Positions 16,073 through 24,115 of a DNA stretch of 24,863 nucleotides are shown piece by piece. Where the stretch lies: the IMG/VR virus record IMGVR_UViG_3300007540_000095, positions 1 to 24,863 of that record; one strand, written 5' to 3'. Position numbers and translations under genes: made by a program. The notes beneath the pieces are model-generated. The model saw only the letters and a program-made list of their open reading frames with translations. It ran no database searches and was not told where the DNA came from. The stretch comes from a virus. Numbering within the stretch: the first letter of the stretch is position 1; every line of letters starts with the position of its first letter.

Positions 16073-17320
16073 TTAAGAGTGTATAGATACTGAACTCATT
16101 TTATGGTGTGTATATACTGCATATCTTACAGCATCGCAAGGATGTGAGGCCCAATCGTGATGAGGTTTAGGTATATCTGTTTTAACATTCCATTTATAGG
16201 AAGTCATAGCATGAAATGTGTGTTTAGCACCTTCTAAATCAAAAAATAATCTATCGTGTTCTACTAGAGTTTGTATAAAATTTATACCGTCATTAACTGA
16301 CTTTATCGCGTTTTCGCAGTATATGTCGTAATCGTAGGCAAAATCTGCTTTAACTTGTTGCGCTGCGCTATCTATGTAAATACTATCTATATTCCACTCA
16401 TCAATTTTTTCTTGTATTACGCTAGCTAGTTCTGAGGTAGTAGATTCACTAGATACATATTCATCTAAAATATAGTAGTTTTCGCCATCAAAACCTATAA
16501 CTACAAAAACGTTATCATCTCTATAACCAACGTCTAACCCAGCTAATATTTCTACAAACCTAGTAGTTCTAAAGTCGCCCTGATGTTTATCCTCATCTAT
16601 TCCTTCAAATATCTGTGCTTCCGTAGTAGTCCACTCACACTCATACTCTTGCGCATACAAAGCTCTAGTCATAGACTGTTTAGCTTCATTAACATCTTTT
16701 TCAGAGAGTAAAGGATTAGATCTCCAGGTAAATACAGCGGAACCCCACTCATCAAAATCGTTACTCTGACCTCTCATATAGTAGTCATATAAGTAATTAC
16801 CTTTACCTCTGGGTGTAGAAATCCACAAACATCTAGAGTTTCTAAATGTAGATAGAGCAGGTCTTAAGTCTCTAATATAATACTCATCGTTAGGTATAAT
16901 AGCAGCTTCGTCTATTATTAGTAGGTTAGCAGCGCGACCGACTAGCGAATCTCTATTATTAGCAGATAAAAGTCTAAACACAGAGCCATTAATTAGTTTA
17001 ACTATTTTGTCTTTTTGATTATATTGTTCTGTCTCTACTCCTAATTTTTTAATTAAGTCAGTAGTATAATCCCAAATAATAGAAGATAAATTATAGTTAG
17101 GAGCAACAACCATCACTTGCTGATTAGGCTCAAGTAGCTTGGCAAAAGCTAAAATTGCTGCTGCAAAAGATTTACCTGTACGTCTACCAGCTACATGAAC
17201 CCAAAATCTTTTAGATTCTAATCCATCAATCATAGCTCTTTGACCCTCGTTAAAAGTAACAGGAACAGGTAACCGTTCTAGCAGCTTTTCTACAGGTATT
17301 TTAAAAAATTTTTCTGACAT
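16073..17320 (-). CDS. terL: Terminase large subunit
   Basis: The 415-residue protein is the DNA-packaging motor. ATPase: Walker A GRRTGKS (residues 45-51), Walker B LLIIDE (133-138) with catalytic E138, and coupling motif STP (168-170). Nuclease: acidic residues in GLDVGYRDDN (D263), YIDSAAQQ (D317) and HPCDAVRYA (D396), the RNase H-like triad that cuts the concatemer. It docks on the portal and pumps DNA into the prohead. The ATG at 17320 has GAGG about 5 nt upstream. No small terminase subunit is recognisable beside it; the preceding gene encodes a membrane-type protein. HNH and portal follow. Confidence 0.96.
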   Translation of the reverse strand: MSEKFFKIPVEKLLERLPVPVTFNEGQRAMIDGLESKRFWVHVAGRRTGKSFAAAILAFAKLLEPNQQVMVVAPNYNLSSIIWDYTTDLIKKLGVETEQYNQKDKIVKLINGSVFRLLSANNRDSLVGRAANLLIIDEAAIIPNDEYYIRDLRPALSTFRNSRCLWISTPRGKGNYLYDYYMRGQSNDFDEWGSAVFTWRSNPLLSEKDVNEAKQSMTRALYAQEYECEWTTTEAQIFEGIDEDKHQGDFRTTRFVEILAGLDVGYRDDNVFVVIGFDGENYYILDEYVSSESTTSELASVIQEKIDEWNIDSIYIDSAAQQVKADFAYDYDIYCENAIKSVNDGINFIQTLVEHDRLFFDLEGAKHTFHAMTSYKWNVKTDIPKPHHDWASHPCDAVRYAVYTHHKMSSVSIHS

Positions 17321-17326
17321 ATATCC

Positions 17327-17653
17327 TCAAGTAAAAAAGTATCCAGCTATTGATGTAGTACCTATAGTTATAATGATCCATATAAGCTTACGTATATTTT
17401 CAGTAACCTTATTATTATCTTTAGCTATTTGTTTTACTGCGCTTAGCTCTAAATTTAAATCATCTATCCTACTAGAGTGTCTATTTAGTCTCTCTACAGT
17501 AGTATTTCTGTCTGATTCTATTGATGCTATTTTTTCTTCGGTTCTTGCTAGACTAATCATAGCATCAGATAGTTTATCTAGTTTTCTTTCTACTCTATCA
17601 AATCTATCGTTTAAGTCTTGTGCAGGTATAACATTTATATTTTGTTCAGACAT
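17327..17653 (-). CDS. Coiled-coil protein with C-terminal membrane span (XhlA-like architecture)
   Basis: This 108-residue protein has a long N-terminal helix with heptad spacing (RFDRVERKLDKLSDAMISLA, then ERLNRHSSRIDDLNLELSAV) and a single C-terminal hydrophobic segment (IRKLIWIIITIGTTSIAGYF) ending almost at the C-terminus. That is the layout of XhlA-type phage lysis accessory proteins and of some other tail-anchored phage proteins. It is 6 bp upstream of terL in the place where a small terminase would be expected, but lacks a helix-turn-helix region and is membrane-anchored, so a small terminase is unlikely. AGGAG lies 6 nt before ATG 17653. Role in lysis is inference from architecture only. 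Confidence 0.7.
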   Translation of the reverse strand: MSEQNINVIPAQDLNDRFDRVERKLDKLSDAMISLARTEEKIASIESDRNTTVERLNRHSSRIDDLNLELSAVKQIAKDNNKVTENIRKLIWIIITIGTTSIAGYFFT

Positions 17654-17696
17654 TAAGTTCTCCTAGTGCAGTAGCTGCAAAAGTATATTATAAGCT

Positions 17697-17726
17697 ATTA
17701 TATAACATCAATTATATCATGTCCAA
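17697..17726 (-). promoter_or_regulatory. Candidate sigma70-type promoter upstream of the packaging/head operon
   Basis: On the minus strand a perfect TATAAT (17702-17697) lies 18 bp after TTGGAC (17726-17721) in the 119-bp gap before the membrane protein and terL. Two more TATAAT hexamers are within 20 bp. The -35 match is only partial and the gap is very AT-rich. Confidence 0.38.
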
Positions 17727-17733
17727 ATTTAAA

Positions 17734-17779
17734 AAATTAATTAGTAGTAATATTGTAGTTATGGCAAAATAATTAATTT
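17734..17779 (-). terminator. AT-only inverted repeat at the end of the sugar cassette
   Basis: A perfect 10-bp inverted repeat (AAATTAATTA at 17779-17770; TAATTAATTT at 17743-17734) with a 26-nt loop overlaps the stop codon of the GT-A/FkbM gene and is followed by more U. The position suits a terminator, but the all-AU stem is weak. Confidence 0.28.
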
Positions 17780-19005
17780 AACAAAGACTTACGTTTAAAA
17801 TGATAGTCACCATCTACATCAGTTTTACAAAAGTTAGTTACCAAGCTAAAACCTATACTATCTAAATAAGATATGACTTCAGCAACTTTAGGGGCCTTAT
17901 CGTTATAGTTTTTGTGCTGAGCCTCTAAAATTATATTGTTAACACTTTCTAGTGTAAAACTAGCCCCTCTTAAGATGTCTAGTTCCGCACCTTGAACATC
18001 TAGCTTTAGTAAGTCGGGGGTTGGCCAGTTATTATTTTTTACTAAACTATCTAGAGTAATAGTACTTCTTTTAGTTGCGTGGCTTTCGCTATACGCAGAA
18101 CTATTTTCTTTGTAGTAGCTGTTACCTCCAGGATTGTGGCTATCTTCATAAAATTTTACTTGTTTATTATCTATATCAGATAGTACGGATATTGAATAAG
18201 GGTAGTTAGATTGTTTTAAGTATGGCTCAACAGATCTAGTAGCGTCTATCAAGTAAAAACTAGCAGTAGGCCATGATTCTTTAGCTTTTCTAGTCCAGTG
18301 AAGTAAACTCGCTCCTATATCATACACAACTAGGGGTGCTTCAATACTGTTTAAGTACTGAGCATGTTTTGTAGGTAGTAAATCTGCTTCTGCAACTTTA
18401 TCTAAATGACTTTTGTTATCTACAGTATGCTGTATAGTACCTACATGATTACATTTAATAGATACGTCCGCCCAAGCACTAAAATTAGCAGCTCTTGCTT
18501 TAGCACAGAAAAATATATCTTCAGAGATAGTACTTGCATGATTTATAGCAGACGAATAAACAAAATGAGGGTAATCTAATGTTCTATATACGTCAGAGTT
18601 TACTAACACTGCGCCAAAACCACAAGCTGCTATTCTTATAATTTCTAAATGGCTAATAGCACTATAGGGTATATTCTCTACGCCGGATCCTGCGTCTTGA
18701 TATATTTCTAAAATATGCTGACCTGGCTTGCGCTGTATATAAAGACCCGAAATAATAGGTTTATTAGCGCGTAACATCTTTACTAACGCATCATTCGGTA
18801 GAATGATATCCGAATCAACATGTAACACGTAGTCATAGCGCTTACCCCAATCAGCTATTAAATTTCTTACTTGATCAATTTGATAGCCGTAGAAAAACTG
18901 CAACTCAGTGCTAAAATTTGGAGGAACTATTAAGTCATAAATAGATTTCATGGTTTCTGTTTCTACATATTTATTAGTAGGTACAGCAATTAATACTCGT
19001 TTCAT
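17773..19005 (-). CDS. Fused GT-A glycosyltransferase and FkbM-family methyltransferase
   Basis: Residues 1-215 are a GT-A type glycosyltransferase: RVLIAVPT, the metal-binding DSD (64-66) in LHVDSDIILP, ISGLYIQRKPG, the conserved SED (161-163) and a later His (H187). Residues 222-400 are an FkbM-type SAM methyltransferase: VVYDIGAS (226-233), ITLDSLV, and the family signature PDLLKLDVQGAELDILRGA (330-348). FkbM enzymes O-methylate sugars. The two activities in one chain suggest adding a sugar and capping it by methylation. The start overlaps the upstream GT4-GT2 gene by 4 bp (ATGA), so the pair is co-translated. Substrate and acceptor are unknown; target may be virion proteins or the host surface. 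Confidence 0.87.
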   Translation of the reverse strand: MKRVLIAVPTNKYVETETMKSIYDLIVPPNFSTELQFFYGYQIDQVRNLIADWGKRYDYVLHVDSDIILPNDALVKMLRANKPIISGLYIQRKPGQHILEIYQDAGSGVENIPYSAISHLEIIRIAACGFGAVLVNSDVYRTLDYPHFVYSSAINHASTISEDIFFCAKARAANFSAWADVSIKCNHVGTIQHTVDNKSHLDKVAEADLLPTKHAQYLNSIEAPLVVYDIGASLLHWTRKAKESWPTASFYLIDATRSVEPYLKQSNYPYSISVLSDIDNKQVKFYEDSHNPGGNSYYKENSSAYSESHATKRSTITLDSLVKNNNWPTPDLLKLDVQGAELDILRGASFTLESVNNIILEAQHKNYNDKAPKVAEVISYLDSIGFSLVTNFCKTDVDGDYHFKRKSLLN

Positions 19006-20942
19006 GTGTATCTTATAACCGCATTTCTCATTTGTTCTTGTGGCCTAACCTTGTAGTCGTTAATAGGGTTTTTATCATTATAAACTGCAACAATTTCTTT
19101 TACTGCTTTTGGGTTTTTAGCTCTTGATATTGTCTCATAAAATAAGGGATTATCGGCTCCAGCTAACATCCATTCACCATCTACTTTAAAAGCTGCGTCA
19201 TCTAAATCTAAAGCTATTGCCCCAGAAAATGTTCTAAGATGAGTGTAGGGTACTAGCCAATTAAATTTATGTTTATGATAATCAATTGTATTTTCTGGGT
19301 AGTCTTGTGCAACTAAGGGGATATTGTCTGCTAAACTCCACATAGACCCATAAGTAAAATCTATATTTTTATATAAATTATTATAAAAGTGAAAAATTGA
19401 ATTGTTAGGAACAAGCCAATCATCACCATCTAAAAGCATAACAATATCGTCAGGTTGAACATAGTCACTAAAAGCTTTAATTTGGTTTTTAATAGCTCCT
19501 TGCCTGCTAGTATTATTATAAACTACAGTCTTATCAGTAGCTAATCTACTAAGAACTTCTAAGCTATTATCTGTTGAAGCATCATTTATAAGTATGTGAA
19601 TGTAATTATCGTAGTCTTGTTGATTAACAGACTGAATATGGTTAGTTAAATAGTCTTGAGCATTATAAAAAGGAGATATTACTACAATACGACGTTGTTT
19701 TCCGTAAGAACGGTATATACGTCTATCTTCTATATTATTAAACCGTCTATTAAATACTCTAGACACTGTATCATTTATAATAGAAACTTGTCTATATTTT
19801 TCAACTGGAAATGGTTTTTCTAACATTGTATGAAAATGCTGGTCCCATTGAAGTGCTATAGTTTCCCAACTAACGATATTCTTTACTACATCACAATAAT
19901 TAGCTTTTTGTTGCCACAGATATGTATCGTTATAAGCAGAAATTGCTATATCAGCTAACTTACTAGTTTGTTCATCTTCATCAACTGTATTAAATAGGGA
20001 ATTTGGGCTAATAGGATAAGGTATTTTATAGCAAGCTAGGTCTATAGCAGTTTCTTCTAATGCGCCAAAAGAATTAGTAATAATAGGAGTATTATAAAGT
20101 AAAGATTCTAAACTACTAATACCAAAAGTCTCGGGAAAAGCAGCGGGATAAAGCATGAAGCTTGCGTCAGCTAATATGTCTGCAATTTCTTTTTGTTTTA
20201 TAATACCCGTAAATGTTACGTCTAAAGCTGCAATACTAGAATCTTTAGATAGATTACTAACAGTTTTACCTTGCTCATCTAAACTTCCATCTTTCATGTT
20301 ATAATAACCGCCTATACAAGTAAGATGGGCACTAGGTATCTTTTGTTTAATTTTTGGCCAAACTTTTGTTACTAGTGGTACTAATCCTTTAGTAGCTGAG
20401 GCATTATAAACAAAATGATTTTTATCTTTTAACTTAATATCAGCGGTTCTATAACTAGTAGCACCGTTACGGGTTTGCCAGAATTTATGCTTTAAAGTTT
20501 CAAACATACGCCTAGTACCGTGAGATGCATTGCTAAAATAGTTTGAATGGAAATCTGAAAGCGTAAATACCTCGTCTATATAATTCCTTACTAGCATATC
20601 CTCTAAAAATTCATCTCCTTTACAAAAGGTATCGTGCATCCAGAGTACTCGTTTTTTAGCTTTAGCGCATATATGTACAAAAGGGTTATTAGAGAAAAAA
20701 GGTAAAACAGATCTAGATGATATTACTATATCATACTCCTCAGCAGTAATATTGTTAGTGTACAAAACTCCCTCATATACACCTTCTTTATCACAATTAT
20801 TATAAACAGTAACATTATAATTAAGTTTTACTAATTCTTTAGAAAGTAAAATTACTGCAGATTCACTACCGCCTAAACCTTTGTACTTTAGGGTATCTCC
20901 ATTATATGTTAAGCCTAAAGTATCTATAATTGCTATCTTCAT
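19002..20942 (-). CDS. Two-domain glycosyltransferase (GT4-like + GT2)
   Basis: Residues 1-385 are a GT-B fold, GT4-type enzyme: the donor-binding GLGGSES (22-28), RVLWMHDTFC, VFTLSDFHSNYF, TFTGIIKQKEIADIL and the sugar-nucleotide E-x7-E region in YPAAFPETFGISSLES (about 260-275). Residues about 415-640 are a GT2 GT-A domain: RRIVVISPFYNAQDYL, LINDASTDNSLE, the DGDDW metal site near 504, and a C-terminal domain with WMLAGADNPLFYE. Two unlike transferases in one 646-residue chain can add two sugars in sequence. AAGGA lies 6 nt before ATG 20942, after a 118-bp gap that separates it from the fibre block. The next gene adds two more activities. Confidence 0.88.
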   Translation of the reverse strand: MKIAIIDTLGLTYNGDTLKYKGLGGSESAVILLSKELVKLNYNVTVYNNCDKEGVYEGVLYTNNITAEEYDIVISSRSVLPFFSNNPFVHICAKAKKRVLWMHDTFCKGDEFLEDMLVRNYIDEVFTLSDFHSNYFSNASHGTRRMFETLKHKFWQTRNGATSYRTADIKLKDKNHFVYNASATKGLVPLVTKVWPKIKQKIPSAHLTCIGGYYNMKDGSLDEQGKTVSNLSKDSSIAALDVTFTGIIKQKEIADILADASFMLYPAAFPETFGISSLESLLYNTPIITNSFGALEETAIDLACYKIPYPISPNSLFNTVDEDEQTSKLADIAISAYNDTYLWQQKANYCDVVKNIVSWETIALQWDQHFHTMLEKPFPVEKYRQVSIINDTVSRVFNRRFNNIEDRRIYRSYGKQRRIVVISPFYNAQDYLTNHIQSVNQQDYDNYIHILINDASTDNSLEVLSRLATDKTVVYNNTSRQGAIKNQIKAFSDYVQPDDIVMLLDGDDWLVPNNSIFHFYNNLYKNIDFTYGSMWSLADNIPLVAQDYPENTIDYHKHKFNWLVPYTHLRTFSGAIALDLDDAAFKVDGEWMLAGADNPLFYETISRAKNPKAVKEIVAVYNDKNPINDYKVRPQEQMRNAVIRYT

Positions 20943-21060
20943 ATCTTTCCTTGTATATTTGTTGTTAAACTAATACTAGCATGAAATTAGCTAAGCAGCA
21001 ATAGTAAATCTACTGTTAGTTACATATTTCTGCATATACTATTTTAAAATAACCATTTTT
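20943..21060 (-). promoter_or_regulatory. 118-bp gap before the sugar cassette: weak promoter-like and hairpin sequence
   Basis: The minus strand has TTGCTG, a 17-bp spacer and TAGTAT, a weak sigma70-like pair, and a small interrupted stem (CTAACAGTAG with CTA..CTG.TTAG). The AAGGA ribosome site of the GT4-GT2 gene ends the gap. Nothing stronger is seen. Confidence 0.22.
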
Positions 21061-21498
21061 TTAGACTTCTGAGGTTATAAGTGTTGGTGTAGGATAAACT
21101 ATAAACCAAGGATCCTGGTCCCTAACATTGTTGTATAGCTCTCGTAACGCCTGCCTATACTCAATATACCCTGGGTCTATTAACTCACTAAGCTCTATTG
21201 CTTTTACTACTTTATAGTCTGTATCTTTTAAGAGTTTTTTACATTGTTCTCTGATTTCGTGTTGCTTAAAAGCAGTTTCAGAATCATTAGGGCTACGTAT
21301 CACCCATTGCTTGCTAGTATAATCCCAATCAATCTTTTTTGGGTACTCTGCTACTGGCTTATCAGGTACTGAAAACCAGCCAGAGTCGTCTAATTCTTCT
21401 TGTGTAAACGTCTCTTTATCGGTTCTTGTAAAACCGCTAGACAGCTTAATCCTATTTGGTAGTTGAGTAGGGTATGCCCCCCTAAACGAGTATAACAT
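21061..21498 (-). CDS. Tail (fibre) assembly chaperone-like protein
   Basis: The 145-residue protein ends the fibre block. Residues 80-140 have the pattern REQCKKLLKDTDYKVVKA, then YIEYRQALRELYNNVRDQDPW and IVYPTP, which is the layout of the phage tail assembly chaperone family (LLxxTDW...YRqaLRdi...WP). These proteins help fold or attach fibres. The N-terminal half (FRGAYPTQLPNRIKLSSGF, WDYTSKQWVI) is beta-like. AAGGA lies about 10 nt before ATG 21498, 13 bp after the beta-propeller gene. Placement next to two fibre genes supports the call. Confidence 0.72.
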   Translation of the reverse strand: MLYSFRGAYPTQLPNRIKLSSGFTRTDKETFTQEELDDSGWFSVPDKPVAEYPKKIDWDYTSKQWVIRSPNDSETAFKQHEIREQCKKLLKDTDYKVVKAIELSELIDPGYIEYRQALRELYNNVRDQDPWFIVYPTPTLITSEV

Positions 21499-21511
21499 TT
21501 ATTTGTTTCCT

Positions 21512-22801
21512 TTATCCTAGTATTTTATATAGATAGACTGTACCTGAGCTGGTACCCTCTGATGAGCTTTCCCCAGGCGCGCTTACTAACGCATAATTAT
21601 CTGGAGTAATAAATACGCTAGAACCAAAATTATCAGCTTGGGCATCACCATAGCTATTCGGATTTATAGTAGTGTTTACTAAAGACCCAGATTCTATGTT
21701 AAACGTGTAAAGTACTCCAGAGTTTAGATCTCCTAAAGGATCTTCTGCGAAAGCCCCTACTAATAGGTAGGTATCGTTTAATGATATAGATATCCCAAAC
21801 GAATCACCAACACCACTGCCGTAAGCGTTAGGATTGTTGATAGTGTATAATAATGAATAATCTGAAGTAGTAAATACATAAACTCTACCAGAATAACTTG
21901 AGTATGCTCGAGCAGTAACTACTAAATAGTCTTCAGAAATACGCATATTAATACCGAACTCTATATTAGCTAAATTATCAGGGCTTGTTATTGTATGTGT
22001 TAAAATACCACTGGATAAAGAAAATATATATAATATACCAACGTTGAATGCCTCACTTGAATCCTCCCCGTAGGCGCCTACAACAAGAGTATCGCCGAAA
22101 GCTGCTACGCCGAGACCGAAGTAGTCAGAGTCAGCTGTTCCATAATTATTTGGGTTAGTAAGGGTGTGTAGTAACGACCAGTCAGTAATGCTATAAATAT
22201 ATACCGTCCCGGAACCCAAATCTTCTTCGGCAGCGCTGACAATAAGATAATTACCTGATACAGCTATTCTAACACCAAAGCGGTCTCCAACACTTGTGCC
22301 AACATTATTTGGATTATCTATAGTATGTACTAACGAGTAGTCTAAGGTAGAAAATACATAAACCTTACCGGAATTGTCGCCCTCAACAGAATCTTCCCCA
22401 TTAGCACTGATAATAATATAGTCATCTGACATAACTACTGAGACACCGAATGCGTCTCCAGCACTTGTACCATAACCATTCGGATTATAAAATGTATGCA
22501 GTAAAGACCCGTCAGTTTTTGAAAATAAATAGGCTACACCTGCAATAGAACCACTCGCATCATCCTCAAGATAACTAGTAGCTAATATATAAGTTCCGTG
22601 CATATACACTTCACGACCAAACTGGTCGCCATCGCTAGTACCATATGCATTTGGGTTGGCTATTGTTAATTCTAGACTATTAGACAACCCCGACCAAATA
22701 CCGTAAAGTTTATACAGGTATGTATTGCGCAAATCCCAAACACCGCTAGCTACCTCTGTGGTAGGTATATTTTTAATCCCTATAAGCCCGCCATTACTCA
22801 T
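21512..22801 (-). CDS. Seven-bladed beta-propeller adhesin / receptor-binding protein
   Basis: After an N-terminal module (NGGLIGIKNIP..VASGVW) shared with the neighbouring fibre gene, residues about 44-429 hold seven repeats of about 50-57 residues. The repeat reads NPN.YGT..GD.FG..V....Y.IVSA..ED....SG.VYVFS, which matches the FG-GAP/integrin-alpha-like propeller repeat. Repeats 3 and 5 are shortened; the fifth has lost the GD..FG acidic part. Seven blades close a full propeller. Its place among fibre genes and the shared anchor suggest it is displayed on the tail and binds a host surface ligand. The gene starts immediately after the TAA of the glycine-rich gene and in the same frame, with weak SD, so it depends on coupling. 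Ligand and oligomer state are unknown. Confidence 0.82.
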   Translation of the reverse strand: MSNGGLIGIKNIPTTEVASGVWDLRNTYLYKLYGIWSGLSNSLELTIANPNAYGTSDGDQFGREVYMHGTYILATSYLEDDASGSIAGVAYLFSKTDGSLLHTFYNPNGYGTSAGDAFGVSVVMSDDYIIISANGEDSVEGDNSGKVYVFSTLDYSLVHTIDNPNNVGTSVGDRFGVRIAVSGNYLIVSAAEEDLGSGTVYIYSITDWSLLHTLTNPNNYGTADSDYFGLGVAAFGDTLVVGAYGEDSSEAFNVGILYIFSLSSGILTHTITSPDNLANIEFGINMRISEDYLVVTARAYSSYSGRVYVFTTSDYSLLYTINNPNAYGSGVGDSFGISISLNDTYLLVGAFAEDPLGDLNSGVLYTFNIESGSLVNTTINPNSYGDAQADNFGSSVFITPDNYALVSAPGESSSEGTSSGTVYLYKILG

Positions 22802-23731
22802 TTATACATCTTCTGTTCCAGTTGAGGGGAATGCTCTACCGGCACCCCAAATTATTCTTACAGCACCGCTTCCACCGTCACCGTTTTCAAGATTACTATT
22901 ATCTGCTGCACCACCGCCACCACCAAATAGGCCTCCATCACCTTGAGGAGAGTCTCCGTCAATACCGTTTGTTCCTCCAGAACCTCCCTCTCCTCCGTAA
23001 GAGTTACCCCCAGAACCCGCCCCTCCGATACCTGAGGCTCCTTCACCGTAAATACCGACTCCACCGCCTCCGCCAGCACTATCACGGCTTCCACAGTTTC
23101 CGCCCCCGCCTCCTCCTCCTCCAGTACCGTCAGCTCCGTCCCCCTCAGAATCGAAACCACTATCTCCTCCTTTGCCTGAGTATCCGCCAGCACCTCCTCC
23201 ACCAGAAGCGTAGGGGCCTGGGTATAAAGAATCACCTCCGGAACCCCCTCCATCACCACTAAAGTTACCGCCACTAGCCTTTGCAGACGAGTCAGTATTA
23301 TAAAATCCTCCAGCTCCGCCAAACCCGGCTGCAGTAGCCACATCAATAAAATAACTTGCACCACCGCCAGTAGCCGTATTAACAGTAGTAGAAAAACTAG
23401 TAGCTCTAGAACCACCGGCCCCTACAACTACTTCATAAGAATTTCCAGGTATTACTGCTATATTGTTTGTCCAACCTAAACCGCCGCCCCCACCGCCAAA
23501 GCTTCTAGTACTACCCATATGCCCTCCACCCCCTCCTCCGAATGCTACTACAGAAACACTGAAAACCGAAGGTGGAGCTGTCCATACGTAAGTACCTGGG
23601 GTAGTAAACTCTGCCTGCCCAGAAGGAGGGGTAAAATAGGTTTCTAAGTAGTTCCATATACCAGATCTACTGCTAGAGCCTGGAATTAAGTATTTTCCTA
23701 TTATACCGCCGTTATCGTATACACTACTCAT
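22802..23731 (-). CDS. Glycine-rich tail fibre adhesin
   Basis: This 309-residue protein opens with an anchor-like segment (NGGIIGKYLIPGSSSRSGIW) shared with the next gene, then GTYVWTAPPSVFSVSVVAFGGGGGG, the start of the glycine-rich domain common in phage and marine bacterial proteins. Residues about 65-290 are dominated by Gly runs (GGGGGG, GGAGSGG, GEGGSGG) separated by Ser, Asp and Asn turns, a pattern expected of polyglycine-II type packing as in some T-even receptor adhesins. It ends GGSGAVRIIWGAGRAFPSTG. The gene lies between a small beta-rich protein and the propeller adhesin. Very GC-rich codons here reflect the glycine content. Receptor binding is inferred. Confidence 0.82.
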   Translation of the reverse strand: MSSVYDNGGIIGKYLIPGSSSRSGIWNYLETYFTPPSGQAEFTTPGTYVWTAPPSVFSVSVVAFGGGGGGHMGSTRSFGGGGGGLGWTNNIAVIPGNSYEVVVGAGGSRATSFSTTVNTATGGGASYFIDVATAAGFGGAGGFYNTDSSAKASGGNFSGDGGGSGGDSLYPGPYASGGGGAGGYSGKGGDSGFDSEGDGADGTGGGGGGGGNCGSRDSAGGGGGVGIYGEGASGIGGAGSGGNSYGGEGGSGGTNGIDGDSPQGDGGLFGGGGGAADNSNLENGDGGSGAVRIIWGAGRAFPSTGTEDV

Positions 23732-23733
23732 TC

Positions 23734-24099
23734 TTAGCTAGCCGAAATAATTTCATACGAGCAAATAGCTTCTAAGTCCCCGTCAGCACTAGCTGCTATA
23801 CGTATTTCGTCTCCCTCTTCTAAATATATGCCCATCTCTTTTGAAACAGCAATTAGCACAGCATCTGCTGGAACTACTATTGTCTTAGCCAAAGTGAATG
23901 AAGTAGTAATACCTGCTTTATATAAAGTAACAGTAACATCTGCATTATTAATTCCATCAATATTAGATACTATAACAGAATTAATTTTAAATACTGTACT
24001 AGTAGAGCAAGTAGTAATAGCTGTTGGGCTAGTTGTGACAGCTAAACCATCACTTTTGCCAGTAATTGTAGTTACGTCTACTATATTTGGTGCTACCAT
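23734..24099 (-). CDS. Small beta-rich virion-type protein
   Basis: The 121-residue product (MVAPNIVDVTTITGKSDGLA...) is almost all predicted beta strand: AVTTSPTAITTC, FKINSVIVSNIDGINNADVTVTLYK, KTIVVPADAVLIAVSKEMGIYLEEGDEIRIAAS and ends EAICSYEIIS. Similar small proteins occur next to fibre genes in cultured and uncultured marine phages and are usually left as hypothetical structural proteins. AAAAGGA lies about 8 nt before the ATG and 17 bp after the collagen-like gene's stop. A decoration or fibre-base role is possible; function is not known. Confidence 0.75.
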   Translation of the reverse strand: MVAPNIVDVTTITGKSDGLAVTTSPTAITTCSTSTVFKINSVIVSNIDGINNADVTVTLYKAGITTSFTLAKTIVVPADAVLIAVSKEMGIYLEEGDEIRIAASADGDLEAICSYEIISAS

Positions 24100-24115
24100 G
24101 TTGTAATCCTTTTTA

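Noticed and set aside
17711-17716. Additional TATAAT hexamers in the 119-bp gap
   Set aside because: No -35 partner at suitable distance; expected by chance in AT-rich sequence.
22858-23415. Long hydrophobic minus-strand ORF and a plus-strand His/Arg-rich ORF in the same stretch
   Set aside because: Both are out-of-frame readings of the glycine-rich gene; skewed codons there leave other frames open. No ribosome sites.
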